From the NCBI GenBank assembly GCA_947496555.1, contig CANMDH010000008.1, positions 1 through 64,000 on the forward strand: a stretch of 64,000 bases of DNA, in the 5' to 3' direction. The notes under the pieces are model-generated. The model made no database searches and had not been told where the DNA came from. It saw nothing but the letters and a program-made list of their open reading frames with translations. The stretch's first letter is position 1. Each line of letters opens with the position of its first letter. The position numbers and the translations under genes were made by a program. The DNA is from an uncultured Aquimarina sp. GTDB taxonomy: Bacteria > Bacteroidota > Bacteroidia > Flavobacteriales > Flavobacteriaceae. Below, in pieces: positions 9,612-18,094 of this stretch.

Positions 9612-11798
9612 ATGATTAAAAAAAGAAATCTAACCCGATTTCAACTTATAAACCTACTTATTATATGCATTCTTTATTCTTCAGTGGCATATAGTCAGGT
9701 AGAGGTGCCTTTAAAGAAACGAACAGAGTTTACTTTCAAAGGTGATTTTAAATTCGTATCCAATACTATTTTGGGCAAGGTAAGTAATGATGATGGTTCT
9801 GGAACCTTTGATCCTAATAAGAGTTACAATGATGGAGGGTTAAATAATCAATTCCAAATGGGATTTATTGATATAGATAATGATCCCTCAACTTTCAATT
9901 CGAGTAGTGCCGATCTAATCATTGATGCAGAGTGTAATTCTATCAAACATGTTGGTCTATATTGGACCGCCGCATATGCAGATGAGAATCGCCAGCACGA
10001 TATTACATCAATTAAAATAAAATATCCAGGACAACAATCCTATACAACAATTACCGATGGTGAAATAATTCATGATTATTATAATGACGAAAAAGCATTG
10101 TTTAAGCAATATTCATGTTATAAGGATATTACCGCAGAAGTTTTAAGTTTGAAAAGTCCATTAGGCACTTATACTCTAGCCAATATTCCTGCTACTACCT
10201 CAGAGGTAAATAATGACCCTACATTAGGTAACGGTCTTACTGGAGGTTGGACTATGGTTGTAATTTATGAGGATGATACAAAGCCAAGAAAACGATTTTA
10301 TGTATATGATGGTTTTGTTAATATTGACTCTAAAGCCAAACCTGTAGCTTTTTCTTTTGATAATTTCCAAACGATTCCTAATGGAGCTGTGCATGGTAAA
10401 ATAGGTGTTATAGCTTTTGAAGGAGATAAAGGAATCAGAGGAGATCGTTTTCAGGTAATGTCAAACGAGACGAATAGGTATAAAAGTTTGGCCGATGGAA
10501 CCAATCCAATGAACAATTTCTTTAATGCCAATATTACTGAGAATGGTAGAAATGTAAGAACACGTGTTCCAGCGAGTCAAAATACTTTGGGATATGATGC
10601 TGACTTATTTGACATTAAAAACATAAGAAATAGCATTATAGGTAATAACCAGACTGAAGCCAAGTTTAGATTGTCTACCGATAATGATGGTTATTCGGTA
10701 ATGGCTGTAGCTTTTAGTGTAGATATCTATGAGCCTGCAATCCATATAATCAAGAGATCAAAGTATGCAGATAACAGCTATGTTCATCCTGATGATATCC
10801 TATCTCCAAAACAAGAGATAAGCTATAACTTAACTATTTATAATGACGGAAATGATGATGCAAAAAACACCGTCATAAAAGATATTCTTCCAAAGAATGT
10901 AATTTTTTCAAAAAAATCATTACAACTTCCTTCAAAAAAAATAAAAACAAAATTTGATGAGGCCTCAAGAACTTTGAGTTTTATTGTACCAAATAAAATG
11001 GTTAAAACAGACAGTGAGCCTTTTAAAATAAGTTATAATGTCATTGTAAATACAAGTTGCGAGTCTATCGAAACTATTGATGATATAATGGTAATCGATC
11101 AACCGGTGACTGCAGAGTTTAATGGCTCGTTAAACGAAACTATAAAATACTCTAAGGGATATAATCATATTAATAAATGTGATTTACCAGATTATTACCA
11201 GTTTAAACTTGCCATTGACATTAGTGAGTTAAATTGTCCAAATGCCAGTAGTCTAGTCGCTATTCCTAAAAAGAAATTAGAAGGTCGTCTGGCGCAAGTA
11301 GATCCAGGGGATTTTGACAGGACCAAAAGGTCGAACAACACAGAAAGTGGTGGGATTAGCCCTAATGATATTGTTCAATCAAATACCCCACCAAAAACAG
11401 GTTTAGAGACAGATTCAAAACTAAATAGAACCATTAATGATTTAATTAATCTAAATGAAATCTATTTTGATTTTGACAAATGGGATATTACGCCTAGAGC
11501 AGAAACCGAATTAAACAAAATTGTAGAAGTGATGACCGAAGAATATCCAGATATGGTTATCAAGATTGAAACTCATTCGGATAGCCGTGGAAATCACGAT
11601 TACAACCTTGATCTTTCTCAAAAAAGAGCAGAATCTATTTACAATTATTTGGTAAGTAAAGATATTTCTGAAAACCGAATTTTGTCCTATATTGGTTTTG
11701 GTGAAACGCGACCTGTAAATGACTGCTTAGATGGTCAGGATTGCGAAGAAGAAGAATACCAAAAGAATAGGAGATCCAATTTTGTAATCATGGAATAA
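9612..11798 (+). CDS. Large secreted OmpA-family protein with DUF11-like domain
   Basis: The ATG at 9612 gives a clean signal peptide (MIKKRNLTRFQLINLL...AYSQ); an in-frame GTG at 9600 is the alternative start and would add four residues. The N-terminal ~360 residues form a large beta-rich region, followed by a DUF11-like beta-sandwich (about 375-495, with EISYNLTIYNDGNDDA) and a C-terminal OmpA peptidoglycan-binding domain (about 615-728: IYFDFDKWDI, IETHSDSRG, RAESIYNYL, NRRSNF). The end is very similar to that of the OmpA/PD40 protein at 18095-20200. It is predicted to sit at the outer membrane with the OmpA domain anchoring to peptidoglycan. Its specific role is unknown. Confidence 0.8.
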   Translation: MIKKRNLTRFQLINLLIICILYSSVAYSQVEVPLKKRTEFTFKGDFKFVSNTILGKVSNDDGSGTFDPNKSYNDGGLNNQFQMGFIDIDNDPSTFNSSSADLIIDAECNSIKHVGLYWTAAYADENRQHDITSIKIKYPGQQSYTTITDGEIIHDYYNDEKALFKQYSCYKDITAEVLSLKSPLGTYTLANIPATTSEVNNDPTLGNGLTGGWTMVVIYEDDTKPRKRFYVYDGFVNIDSKAKPVAFSFDNFQTIPNGAVHGKIGVIAFEGDKGIRGDRFQVMSNETNRYKSLADGTNPMNNFFNANITENGRNVRTRVPASQNTLGYDADLFDIKNIRNSIIGNNQTEAKFRLSTDNDGYSVMAVAFSVDIYEPAIHIIKRSKYADNSYVHPDDILSPKQEISYNLTIYNDGNDDAKNTVIKDILPKNVIFSKKSLQLPSKKIKTKFDEASRTLSFIVPNKMVKTDSEPFKISYNVIVNTSCESIETIDDIMVIDQPVTAEFNGSLNETIKYSKGYNHINKCDLPDYYQFKLAIDISELNCPNASSLVAIPKKKLEGRLAQVDPGDFDRTKRSNNTESGGISPNDIVQSNTPPKTGLETDSKLNRTINDLINLNEIYFDFDKWDITPRAETELNKIVEVMTEEYPDMVIKIETHSDSRGNHDYNLDLSQKRAESIYNYLVSKDISENRILSYIGFGETRPVNDCLDGQDCEEEEYQKNRRSNFVIME

Positions 11799-11808
11799 GT
11801 CCCTGTAA

Positions 11809-12453
11809 TTAGGGAGAAAGTCTTTCGATTTTCCAGGTATCATTTCTTTCTGTATATCGAATACGGTCATGTAAACGATTTGGCCTACCCTGCCAAAATT
11901 CAAGCGAAACAGGTTTTACACAATATCCTCCCCAAAATGGTGGTTTAGGTATATCCTTGTTTGCATATTGACTTTCTAATGACGTTAATCGCCCCTCAAG
12001 AGTTTCTCTAGAAGAAATTGTTTCGCTCTGATATGAAGCCCAAGCCCCTAATTGACTTCCTCTAGGTCTGGATTGAAAATAAGCATTGCTTTTCTCTTCA
12101 TTAATTTTTTCTGCAATACCTTTTACAATAACTTGTCGCTCTAAATTTGGCCAAAAAAAAGACAAACATACCTTGTTATTATTAGCAATAGCTTTTCCTT
12201 TTTCTGAAGTGTAATTTGTATAAAACACAAACCCATTTGCATCAACCTCTTTTAATAGCACTACTCTATTCTTAGGAAAACCATCCAATCCCAAAGTAGT
12301 AATAGTCATTGCATTTGTTTCTTCTACTCCGCCAGTATTTTCTACTTCCATAAACCATTCTGAAAAAAGTACGAAAGGAGAATCTGGCAAGTTTTTTTCT
12401 TCCAGAAAATTTTTCTCGTATGATTTTCTATAATTGGTAAGATCTCTATTCAT
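11809..12453 (-). CDS. pdxH: Pyridoxamine 5'-phosphate oxidase
   Basis: This 214-residue protein has the full PdxH architecture. The N-terminal flavin split barrel contains MTITTLGLDGFPKNRVVLLK and FYTNYTSEKGKAI; the middle has RPRGSQLGAWAS; and the PdxH-specific C-terminal dimerisation segment has EFWQGRPNRLHDR. It oxidises pyridoxamine or pyridoxine 5'-phosphate to PLP using FMN and oxygen. It is the last gene of the minus-strand run from pyrR. A short 5-bp hairpin (11800-11815) overlaps its stop codon and is too weak to call as a terminator. Confidence 0.95.
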   Translation of the reverse strand: MNRDLTNYRKSYEKNFLEEKNLPDSPFVLFSEWFMEVENTGGVEETNAMTITTLGLDGFPKNRVVLLKEVDANGFVFYTNYTSEKGKAIANNNKVCLSFFWPNLERQVIVKGIAEKINEEKSNAYFQSRPRGSQLGAWASYQSETISSRETLEGRLTSLESQYANKDIPKPPFWGGYCVKPVSLEFWQGRPNRLHDRIRYTERNDTWKIERLSP

Positions 12454-12526
12454 GGTATCAAATTATAGCGCAAGTTACTTATTTTACCATTGTAAAGCCA
12501 TCCATACAACTAGGTTTTTATTCAAT

Positions 12527-13432
12527 TCAAAAATCGAATACTTTACCATCATCTGCTATTTCGACATTATCAAAAACAGTTTTTGCCTCCTCTCTAAATA
12601 GCTCTATATCACCATACCTCGTAGAATAGTGGCCCAAAACAAGGGTTCCTACATTAGACTTTTTGGCAATTGTCGCCGCCTCTTTGGCCGAACTATGCCC
12701 CGTAGTTTGGCATAAATGCTTATGGCTATCTAAAAATGTAGATTCATGATACAACACGGTAGCCCCTTTTATTAGAGGTATTTTATCCTCATCATATTTT
12801 GTGTCGCTACAAAAAGCATAGCTTTTTATTGGTTTTGGATCCTCGGTCAATTCTGTATTAGGAATAATAGTTCCATCATCTAGAACAACATTATTTCCCT
12901 TCTTTATAGAACGATAATACGCCTTGTCGATATCATAATTCAAGACTTTACTCATCAATAATTTTCGATCTCCTGGTTTTTCTTTAAACAAAAAACCATT
13001 ACAATATACCCGGTGTTGTAATGGTATCGTGGCTACTGTAACTTTTTCGTCTTCAAAAATAACTTCAGATTCTTTACCTGTAAGTTCATGAAAATGTAAA
13101 GGAAAATTAGTCCATGAGTTCGAAAGTTTTAATTGCAAAGTAATTACTTCCTTTATTCCTTTGGGACCATAAATATGAAGTGGCGTTTCTCGAGTTAACA
13201 ATCTAAACGTGGATATTAATCCTACTAATCCAAAAAAATGATCCCCATGTAAATGAGAAATAAAAATATGTTTTATCCTCGAAAATTTAACTTTATTTCG
13301 TCTTAATTCTACTTGTGTTCCTTCGCCACAATCGATCAAGAAAATGTGATTATTGATTTCTAAAACCTGAGATGTAGGATTTGTAAACGTTCTGGGAGTT
13401 GCAGAATAACAGCCTAGGATTGTAAGTTTCAA
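12527..13432 (-). CDS. rnz: Ribonuclease Z
   Basis: The 301-residue protein is a metallo-beta-lactamase-fold tRNA 3'-processing endonuclease. It starts MKLTILGCYSATP, has the zinc motif SHLHGDHFFGL (His60, His62, Asp64, His65), the family-typical LDSHKHLCQTTGHSSAKEAA segment, and LVLGHYSTRY near the end. It cleaves precursor tRNAs after the discriminator base. The neighbouring 110-residue gene two positions upstream is a frequent companion of rnz in Flavobacteria. Confidence 0.95.
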   Translation of the reverse strand: MKLTILGCYSATPRTFTNPTSQVLEINNHIFLIDCGEGTQVELRRNKVKFSRIKHIFISHLHGDHFFGLVGLISTFRLLTRETPLHIYGPKGIKEVITLQLKLSNSWTNFPLHFHELTGKESEVIFEDEKVTVATIPLQHRVYCNGFLFKEKPGDRKLLMSKVLNYDIDKAYYRSIKKGNNVVLDDGTIIPNTELTEDPKPIKSYAFCSDTKYDEDKIPLIKGATVLYHESTFLDSHKHLCQTTGHSSAKEAATIAKKSNVGTLVLGHYSTRYGDIELFREEAKTVFDNVEIADDGKVFDF

Positions 13433-13493
13433 TTTTTCCTCTTAATTATAATATTGATCGTGAATATAATTCAATCTTATTTATTAATCAATT

Positions 13494-13952
13494 TTATCTT
13501 CCGAAAGAATCAAAAGTGGTAAGCAACGATATATACCCCTGGACATCCAAATCTCTTCTATAGCCCGTTGCTCCCAATACAACACCTTCTTTATTGAGCA
13601 CCAATATAACCGGAAAAATCATTTTCTTGTTATAGCGATCTGCCAGTTTTTTGTTTTTGATTTTTTGTTCTTTTGAAATTCTATTCTTTTTGCGTCTTGG
13701 AAAATCAGCTTTTACCCATACATATTTTTGTGTTGCAAATTTGGCAAACTCATTACTTGACAGAATATATTTCTCTAACTTAATGCACGGGGGACACCAA
13801 TCAGAACCCGTAAAAAATAAAACAATTTTTTGATTTTTTTCTTTTGCCAAAGCCAAAGCTTCATCCAAATCGTACTTCCAGTCCTGAGCAATAGTACTAT
13901 TGCTGAAAAACACACAGAAAAACGCAATCATAAGTGGGGCTAGTCTATTCAT
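13494..13952 (-). CDS. Periplasmic thioredoxin-family protein
   Basis: The ATG at 13952 is chosen over an upstream in-frame start at 13976 because it gives a compact signal peptide (MNRLAPLMIAFFCVFFSNS-TIAQ). The mature part is a thioredoxin fold of the 'thioredoxin_7' type with the redox motif SDWCPPCIKLEKY and the cis-proline region KMIFPVILVLNKEG. The protein is expected to be periplasmic and to act as a disulfide reductase or partner. The two cysteines of CPPC are intact. It lies between the 110-residue gene and rnz on the same strand. Confidence 0.85.
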   Translation of the reverse strand: MNRLAPLMIAFFCVFFSNSTIAQDWKYDLDEALALAKEKNQKIVLFFTGSDWCPPCIKLEKYILSSNEFAKFATQKYVWVKADFPRRKKNRISKEQKIKNKKLADRYNKKMIFPVILVLNKEGVVLGATGYRRDLDVQGYISLLTTFDSFGR

Positions 13953-14001
13953 AAAAAATAAGACGTAAAATAGCAACAGGGATTACAAGAAAAGTTACTT
14001 T

Positions 14002-14334
14002 TTAGAAATCAAGGTCCCTCTCTATTTCTTCCATTTCTACCAGATCATATGCTTCCTGCAAACTAGGAACAATGGTAATTTCATCTGGAACTTCATCATA
14101 AGGCACTTTATTTGTGACAATTACAAATGATCTTTTGGAGGCTTTGTGGGTACTAGAAATCCTTAAGAATTCATTGATATCATCAACCGAGATGTTCTTC
14201 AAGGAAAACAGATTTGCAATAATATTGTCGTTTTTAAGAGTCTCATATTTATCCTCAATCCCTTTAACAAACTCAACAATAGTTGTTTTTTCTTGTGTAA
14301 TTATAGTCGTAGCACCTTCTTTATTAAATATCAT
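14002..14334 (-). CDS. Conserved small flavobacterial protein next to rnz/pyrB
   Basis: This 110-residue acidic protein has no signal peptide or membrane segment. The pattern TTIVEFVKGIEDKYETL...NIIANLFSLKNISVDDINEFL...KRSFVIVTNKV alternates strands and helices in a way that resembles a STAS-like fold. Database entries for this family are, as far as I recall, sometimes labelled 'ribonuclease Z' only because of the neighbouring gene; it has no metallo-beta-lactamase motif. It is separated from pyrB by 3 bp and is surely co-transcribed. Function unknown. Confidence 0.7.
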   Translation of the reverse strand: MIFNKEGATTIITQEKTTIVEFVKGIEDKYETLKNDNIIANLFSLKNISVDDINEFLRISSTHKASKRSFVIVTNKVPYDEVPDEITIVPSLQEAYDLVEMEEIERDLDF

Positions 14335-14337
14335 AAG

Positions 14338-15267
14338 TTACCGTTTAATTTTTGAAGCTAAAAGATATATAATGGCCATTCTCACTGCAACTCCATTTTG
14401 AACCTGATCCAATATAATGGCTTGATTAGAATCAGCAACATCACTCGTGATTTCTACTCCACGATTGATGGGTCCTGGGTGCATAATTACAATTTCTTTA
14501 TCCAGACTATCTAATATTTTTTTATTTACCCCAAACTGTTGTGTATATTCTCTTGTAGAAGGAAAATAGCTAATTTCCATTCTTTCATTTTGTACGCGTA
14601 ACATATTTGCAATATCACACCAATTTAGAACTTTTCTAAGATCTGTTTCTACCTGAACTCCTAATTTTTCAATATATTTTGGAATCAAGGTTTTAGGGCC
14701 ACAGACTTTTACCTCTGCTCCCTGCAGCTTTAATGCAAAAATGTTAGAAAGTGCTACTCGTGAATGTAAAATATCCCCTACTATCACCACTTTCTTACCT
14801 GCAACTTCTCCCAATCGTTCTCTAATCGAATAGGAATCTAATAAGGCTTGAGTCGGGTGTTCATGTGCTCCATCTCCAGCATTCACTATACTAGCTTCAA
14901 CATGCTTAGAAAGAAAAACTCCCGCTCCTGGATTGGGATGCCGCATTACTACCATATCAACTTTCATAGAGAGGATATTGTTTACCGTATCGATAAGGGT
15001 TTCTCCTTTCTTTACTGAAGAAGAAGCTGCGGAAAAATTAATAACATCTGCCGAAAGTCTTTTTTCTGCCAATTCAAAAGAAAGCCGGGTTCTGGTACTG
15101 TTTTCGAAAAAAAGATTAGCAATGGTAATATCTCTAAGCGAAGGAACTTTCTTAATAGGTCTATTAATAACTTCTTTGAAATGATCAGCCGTTTCAAAAA
15201 TTAGATCAATATCCTCTTTCTTAAGGTATTTTATTCCCAGTAAGTGATTTACACTTAATTCGCTCAT
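14338..15267 (-). CDS. pyrB: Aspartate carbamoyltransferase catalytic subunit
   Basis: The 309-residue length is standard for the catalytic chain. The carbamoyl-phosphate loop FENSTRTRLSFE (STRTR at residues 57-61), the HPTQALLD motif and the HPGPINRGVEI motif are all present. It makes N-carbamoyl-aspartate, the committed step of pyrimidine synthesis. No pyrI regulatory-subunit gene is next to it; pyrR lies 49 bp upstream, the usual arrangement in this group. Confidence 0.97.
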   Translation of the reverse strand: MSELSVNHLLGIKYLKKEDIDLIFETADHFKEVINRPIKKVPSLRDITIANLFFENSTRTRLSFELAEKRLSADVINFSAASSSVKKGETLIDTVNNILSMKVDMVVMRHPNPGAGVFLSKHVEASIVNAGDGAHEHPTQALLDSYSIRERLGEVAGKKVVIVGDILHSRVALSNIFALKLQGAEVKVCGPKTLIPKYIEKLGVQVETDLRKVLNWCDIANMLRVQNERMEISYFPSTREYTQQFGVNKKILDSLDKEIVIMHPGPINRGVEITSDVADSNQAIILDQVQNGVAVRMAIIYLLASKIKR

Positions 15268-15315
15268 TTTTAATTTTTAAGTTATGGTTACTATAAATCC
15301 TATAACACTTAATAG

Positions 15316-15855
15316 CTATTTACTCATTAAATACACAGCGTCTTCGCCTTCATTTTCTACCCACTGGACTTTTACTTTTTCTTGATTTATGGCATCAACT
15401 TGTCTTCCTCTATAATTTGGTTGAATAGGCAAATGCCTGCTGAACCTTCTGTCAATTAATGTAAGTAATTCTATTTCCAAGGGTCTTCCAAAAGATTGTA
15501 CTGCCGTTAATGCAGCTCGAATACTACGACCTGTATACAACACATCGTCAATAAATACTACTCTTTTATCTTCTACCACAAAATCGATATGTGTTTTATT
15601 AGCTTCCAGGGGCTTCTCTCCTCGTCTGAAGTCATCTCTATAAAAAGTGATATCTAAATAACCAAGCTTAATATCCTCTATTTGATAATCATCAACTAAA
15701 ATTTGCTTGATCCGATCTGCAACAAACGTTCCTCTAGGTTGAACACCGATAAGAACTGTGTCTTTAAAATGGGTATGATTTTCTATTAATTGACAAGCCA
15801 AACGGTGCAGAATAATATCTATCTCTTTTGCACTAAGTAGTAATTTTTGACTCAT
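15316..15855 (-). CDS. pyrR: Bifunctional pyrimidine regulator PyrR / uracil phosphoribosyltransferase
   Basis: The ATG at 15855 is the better start: GGAG lies 4 bases before it, whereas a longer reading would need a TTG at 15864. The 179-residue product has the type I phosphoribosyltransferase PRPP loop VVFIDDVLYTGRSIRAAL and the PyrR segments LIGVQPRGTFVADRI and LLTLIDRRFSRHLPI. Members of this family convert uracil and PRPP to UMP, and in Firmicutes they also bind pyr mRNA. RNA binding in this organism is not established, and I see no leader terminator before pyrB. It is the first gene of the pyrR-pdxH run. Confidence 0.93.
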   Translation of the reverse strand: MSQKLLLSAKEIDIILHRLACQLIENHTHFKDTVLIGVQPRGTFVADRIKQILVDDYQIEDIKLGYLDITFYRDDFRRGEKPLEANKTHIDFVVEDKRVVFIDDVLYTGRSIRAALTAVQSFGRPLEIELLTLIDRRFSRHLPIQPNYRGRQVDAINQEKVKVQWVENEGEDAVYLMSK

Positions 15856-15860
15856 AATCT

Positions 15861-15876
15861 CCAAATGGATATTTGG
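15861..15876. promoter_or_regulatory. Palindrome just upstream of pyrR start
   Basis: CCAAAT-GGAT-ATTTGG is a perfect 6-bp inverted repeat with a 4-base loop lying 6 bases before the pyrR ATG, between the start codon and a -7 box. It could be an operator or an RNA hairpin that affects the ribosome site. Its role is unproven. Confidence 0.3.
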
Positions 15877-15880
15877 TATA

Positions 15881-15888
15881 CAAAAGTA
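15881..15888 (-). promoter_or_regulatory. Bacteroidetes -7 element for pyrR
   Basis: The minus strand reads TACTTTTG, an exact TAnnTTTG match, 26 bases before the pyrR ATG. No TTG is found at the usual distance upstream, so the promoter is only half supported. Confidence 0.45.
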
Positions 15889-15968
15889 ATGAAAAATTAG
15901 AATTTCTACATTAGTAGACGCCTATAAGTTTTAAGAATTAAAAAACAAAAGAACTTCCTTCGCTAAAC

Positions 15969-15998
15969 AAAAAAAGACCGTTCTAAAGAACGGCCTTT
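15969..15998 (-). terminator. Intrinsic terminator of rpsA
   Basis: CCGTTCT (15978-15984) pairs with AGAACGG (15987-15993), extended by G-C and A-T pairs, and the minus strand continues with seven T. It lies 26 bp after the rpsA stop and separates rpsA from pyrR. Confidence 0.88.
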
Positions 15999-16023
15999 CA
16001 CATATTATAAAAAAGTATGAGAA

Positions 16024-17850
16024 TTACTTCCCTCCTTTTTCCATTTTAGCTTTAAGATCTGCTAACGCATCGATATCACCAAGCGTAGTTTTTTCTGCTG
16101 AACTAGCAGCAGCTTTCTTAGCAGCTTGTTTTACGATCTTAGCTTCTTCTGCTCTAAATAAAGCGGTATGAGATGCAACTACTCTCTTAAATTCTTTACT
16201 GAATTCAATAACTTGGAATTCTGCTTCTTCACCTTTCTTTATTCTGCTTCCATCTTCTTTCTCTAAGTGACGAGATGGTACAAAAGCAACAATATCCTCG
16301 TTAAATTCGATAGTAGCTCCTTTGTCAACAATTTCTGCAATCTTTGCAGTATGTTTCGTACCTACACCAAATTCAGTTTCATATTTATCCCAAGGATTAT
16401 CTTCTGTTTGCTTATGACCAAGACTTAATTTACGTCCTTCAACATCAAGTTCCAATACAATAACATCTAGTGTATCACCAACATTTGTGAAATCTGATGG
16501 ATGTTTGATTTTCTTAGTCCAAGAAAGGTCAGAAATATAGATAAGACCGTCAATTCCTTCTTCTAACTCAACGAAAACTCCAAAGTTTGTGAAATTACGC
16601 ACAATACCCGAATGCTTAGATCCAACAGGATATTTAGAAGTAATATCAGTCCATGGATCTGGAGTTAATTGCTTGATACCAAGAGACATTTTGCGTTCTT
16701 CTCTATCTAAAGTAAGAATCACTGCTTCTACTTCATCACCAACTTTTACGAAATCTTGTGCAGAACGTAAATGTGTTGACCAAGACATTTCAGAAACGTG
16801 GATTAGTCCTTCTACACCTTCTTCAACTTCGATAAATGCACCGTAATCAGCGATTACAACAACTTTACCTTTTACTTTGTCACCAACTTTAAGTTCTTTA
16901 TTAAGAGCTTCCCATGGGTGCGGTTTCAATTGCTTCAGACCTAATTGGATACGAGTCTTAGCCTCATCAAAGTCTAAGATTACAACATTCAATTTCTGAT
17001 CAAGCTCAACAATCTCGTTTGGATGATTAATTCTTGACCAAGAAAGATCCGTAATATGAACAAGTCCGTCAACTCCTCCAAGATCAACAAATACACCGTA
17101 AGAAGTAACGTTCTTAACAGTACCTTCTAATACCTGACCTTTTTCTAATTGACCAATAATTTCTTTTTTCTGCTCTTCGATATCTGCTTCGATAAGCGCT
17201 TTGTGAGAAACAACAACGTTTTTAAATTCGTGATTGATTTTAACCACCTTAAATTCCATTGTTTTTCCTACGTATGCATCATAATCACGGATTGGCTTCA
17301 CATCGATTTGAGAACCTGGTAAGAAAGCTTCAATACCAAATACATCTACGATCATACCTCCTTTGGTTCTGCATTTTACAAAACCATTAACGATTTCTCC
17401 AGTGTCATGTGCTGCATTTACTCTATCCCATGCTTTGATTACACGAGCTTTACGGTGAGATAAGATTAATTGACCTGTAGCATCTTCGCGCACATCAATT
17501 AATACTTCTACTTTGTCACCAACTTTAAGATCTGGGTTGTAACGAAATTCGTTTAATGAGATAACACCTTCACTTTTTGCATTAATGTCGATGATAGCAT
17601 CACGATCTGTAATGTTGATTACAGTACCATCTACTACTTCGTCATTTAAAGTGTCTACAAAGTTTTCTGCTACTAATTTCTCAAACTCTTCAAGTTTTGA
17701 GTCTTCGATAGGATCAATTCCTTCTTCGTAGTTGTGCCAGTTAAATTCTTTTAAAAATTGCTCAGGATTTTCTTGTTGCGGAGATGCAGCAGGAGCTGCT
17801 TTTTTTGTTTCCACTTCCTGAACGTCTGTGTTTTTTGTTTCTTCAGACAT
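16024..17850 (-). CDS. rpsA: 30S ribosomal protein S1
   Basis: The 608-residue protein has an acidic, Lys/Ala/Pro-rich N-terminal tail followed by six S1 RNA-binding repeats. Their starts are marked by GTVINITDRDAI, GEIVNGFVKCRTKGG, GTVKNVTSYGVFVDLG, GKVVVIADYGAFIEV, GIVRNFTNFGVFVEL and AKIAEIVDKGATIEF. Repeats 3-5 keep the canonical G-(V/L)-(I/V)-(H/Y)-(V/I)-(S/T) core; repeats 1, 2 and 6 are divergent, as is usual. It promotes mRNA binding to the small subunit. The promoter leaves an untranslated leader of about 110 nt, which could allow autoregulation. Confidence 0.97.
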   Translation of the reverse strand: MSEETKNTDVQEVETKKAAPAASPQQENPEQFLKEFNWHNYEEGIDPIEDSKLEEFEKLVAENFVDTLNDEVVDGTVINITDRDAIIDINAKSEGVISLNEFRYNPDLKVGDKVEVLIDVREDATGQLILSHRKARVIKAWDRVNAAHDTGEIVNGFVKCRTKGGMIVDVFGIEAFLPGSQIDVKPIRDYDAYVGKTMEFKVVKINHEFKNVVVSHKALIEADIEEQKKEIIGQLEKGQVLEGTVKNVTSYGVFVDLGGVDGLVHITDLSWSRINHPNEIVELDQKLNVVILDFDEAKTRIQLGLKQLKPHPWEALNKELKVGDKVKGKVVVIADYGAFIEVEEGVEGLIHVSEMSWSTHLRSAQDFVKVGDEVEAVILTLDREERKMSLGIKQLTPDPWTDITSKYPVGSKHSGIVRNFTNFGVFVELEEGIDGLIYISDLSWTKKIKHPSDFTNVGDTLDVIVLELDVEGRKLSLGHKQTEDNPWDKYETEFGVGTKHTAKIAEIVDKGATIEFNEDIVAFVPSRHLEKEDGSRIKKGEEAEFQVIEFSKEFKRVVASHTALFRAEEAKIVKQAAKKAAASSAEKTTLGDIDALADLKAKMEKGGK

Positions 17851-17966
17851 TGAAGATAAAATTTGTATTCTATATATCGTTGAGAATCAAGGCGAAAATT
17901 ATACAGAAGCGTTAAAATTAATTATATGAAATCCTTTTTAATTCTCTTACTCGCTAAAAAGGAGTG

Positions 17967-17997
17967 CAAAAGTACAATTTAATTTATTAGAAAACAA
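17967..17997 (-). promoter_or_regulatory. rpsA promoter
   Basis: On the minus strand TTG (17997-17995) is followed after 20 bases by TACTTTTG (17974-17967), an exact fit to the Bacteroidetes -33/-7 consensus. Transcription would begin near 17960, about 110 bases before the rpsA ATG. Confidence 0.65.
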
Positions 17998-18094
17998 CAA
18001 TTTAGTTAGTGAGTATTTGAGTCGAGGAGTTAATGAATAATCATCTTATTTTTCTAATATTTACTCACCTCTCAAAAACTCAATTACTCCTATA

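Noticed and set aside
11800-11815. TCCCT/AGGGA hairpin at the convergent end of the OmpA gene and pdxH
   Set aside because: The 5-bp stem overlaps the pdxH stop and has no T-run, so it is not called as a terminator.
18001-18090. GAGTATTTGAGT/CTCAATTACTC similarities between rpsA and the OmpA gene
   Set aside because: The similarity is loose, direct rather than a clean hairpin, and typical of low-complexity AT-rich spacers in these genomes.
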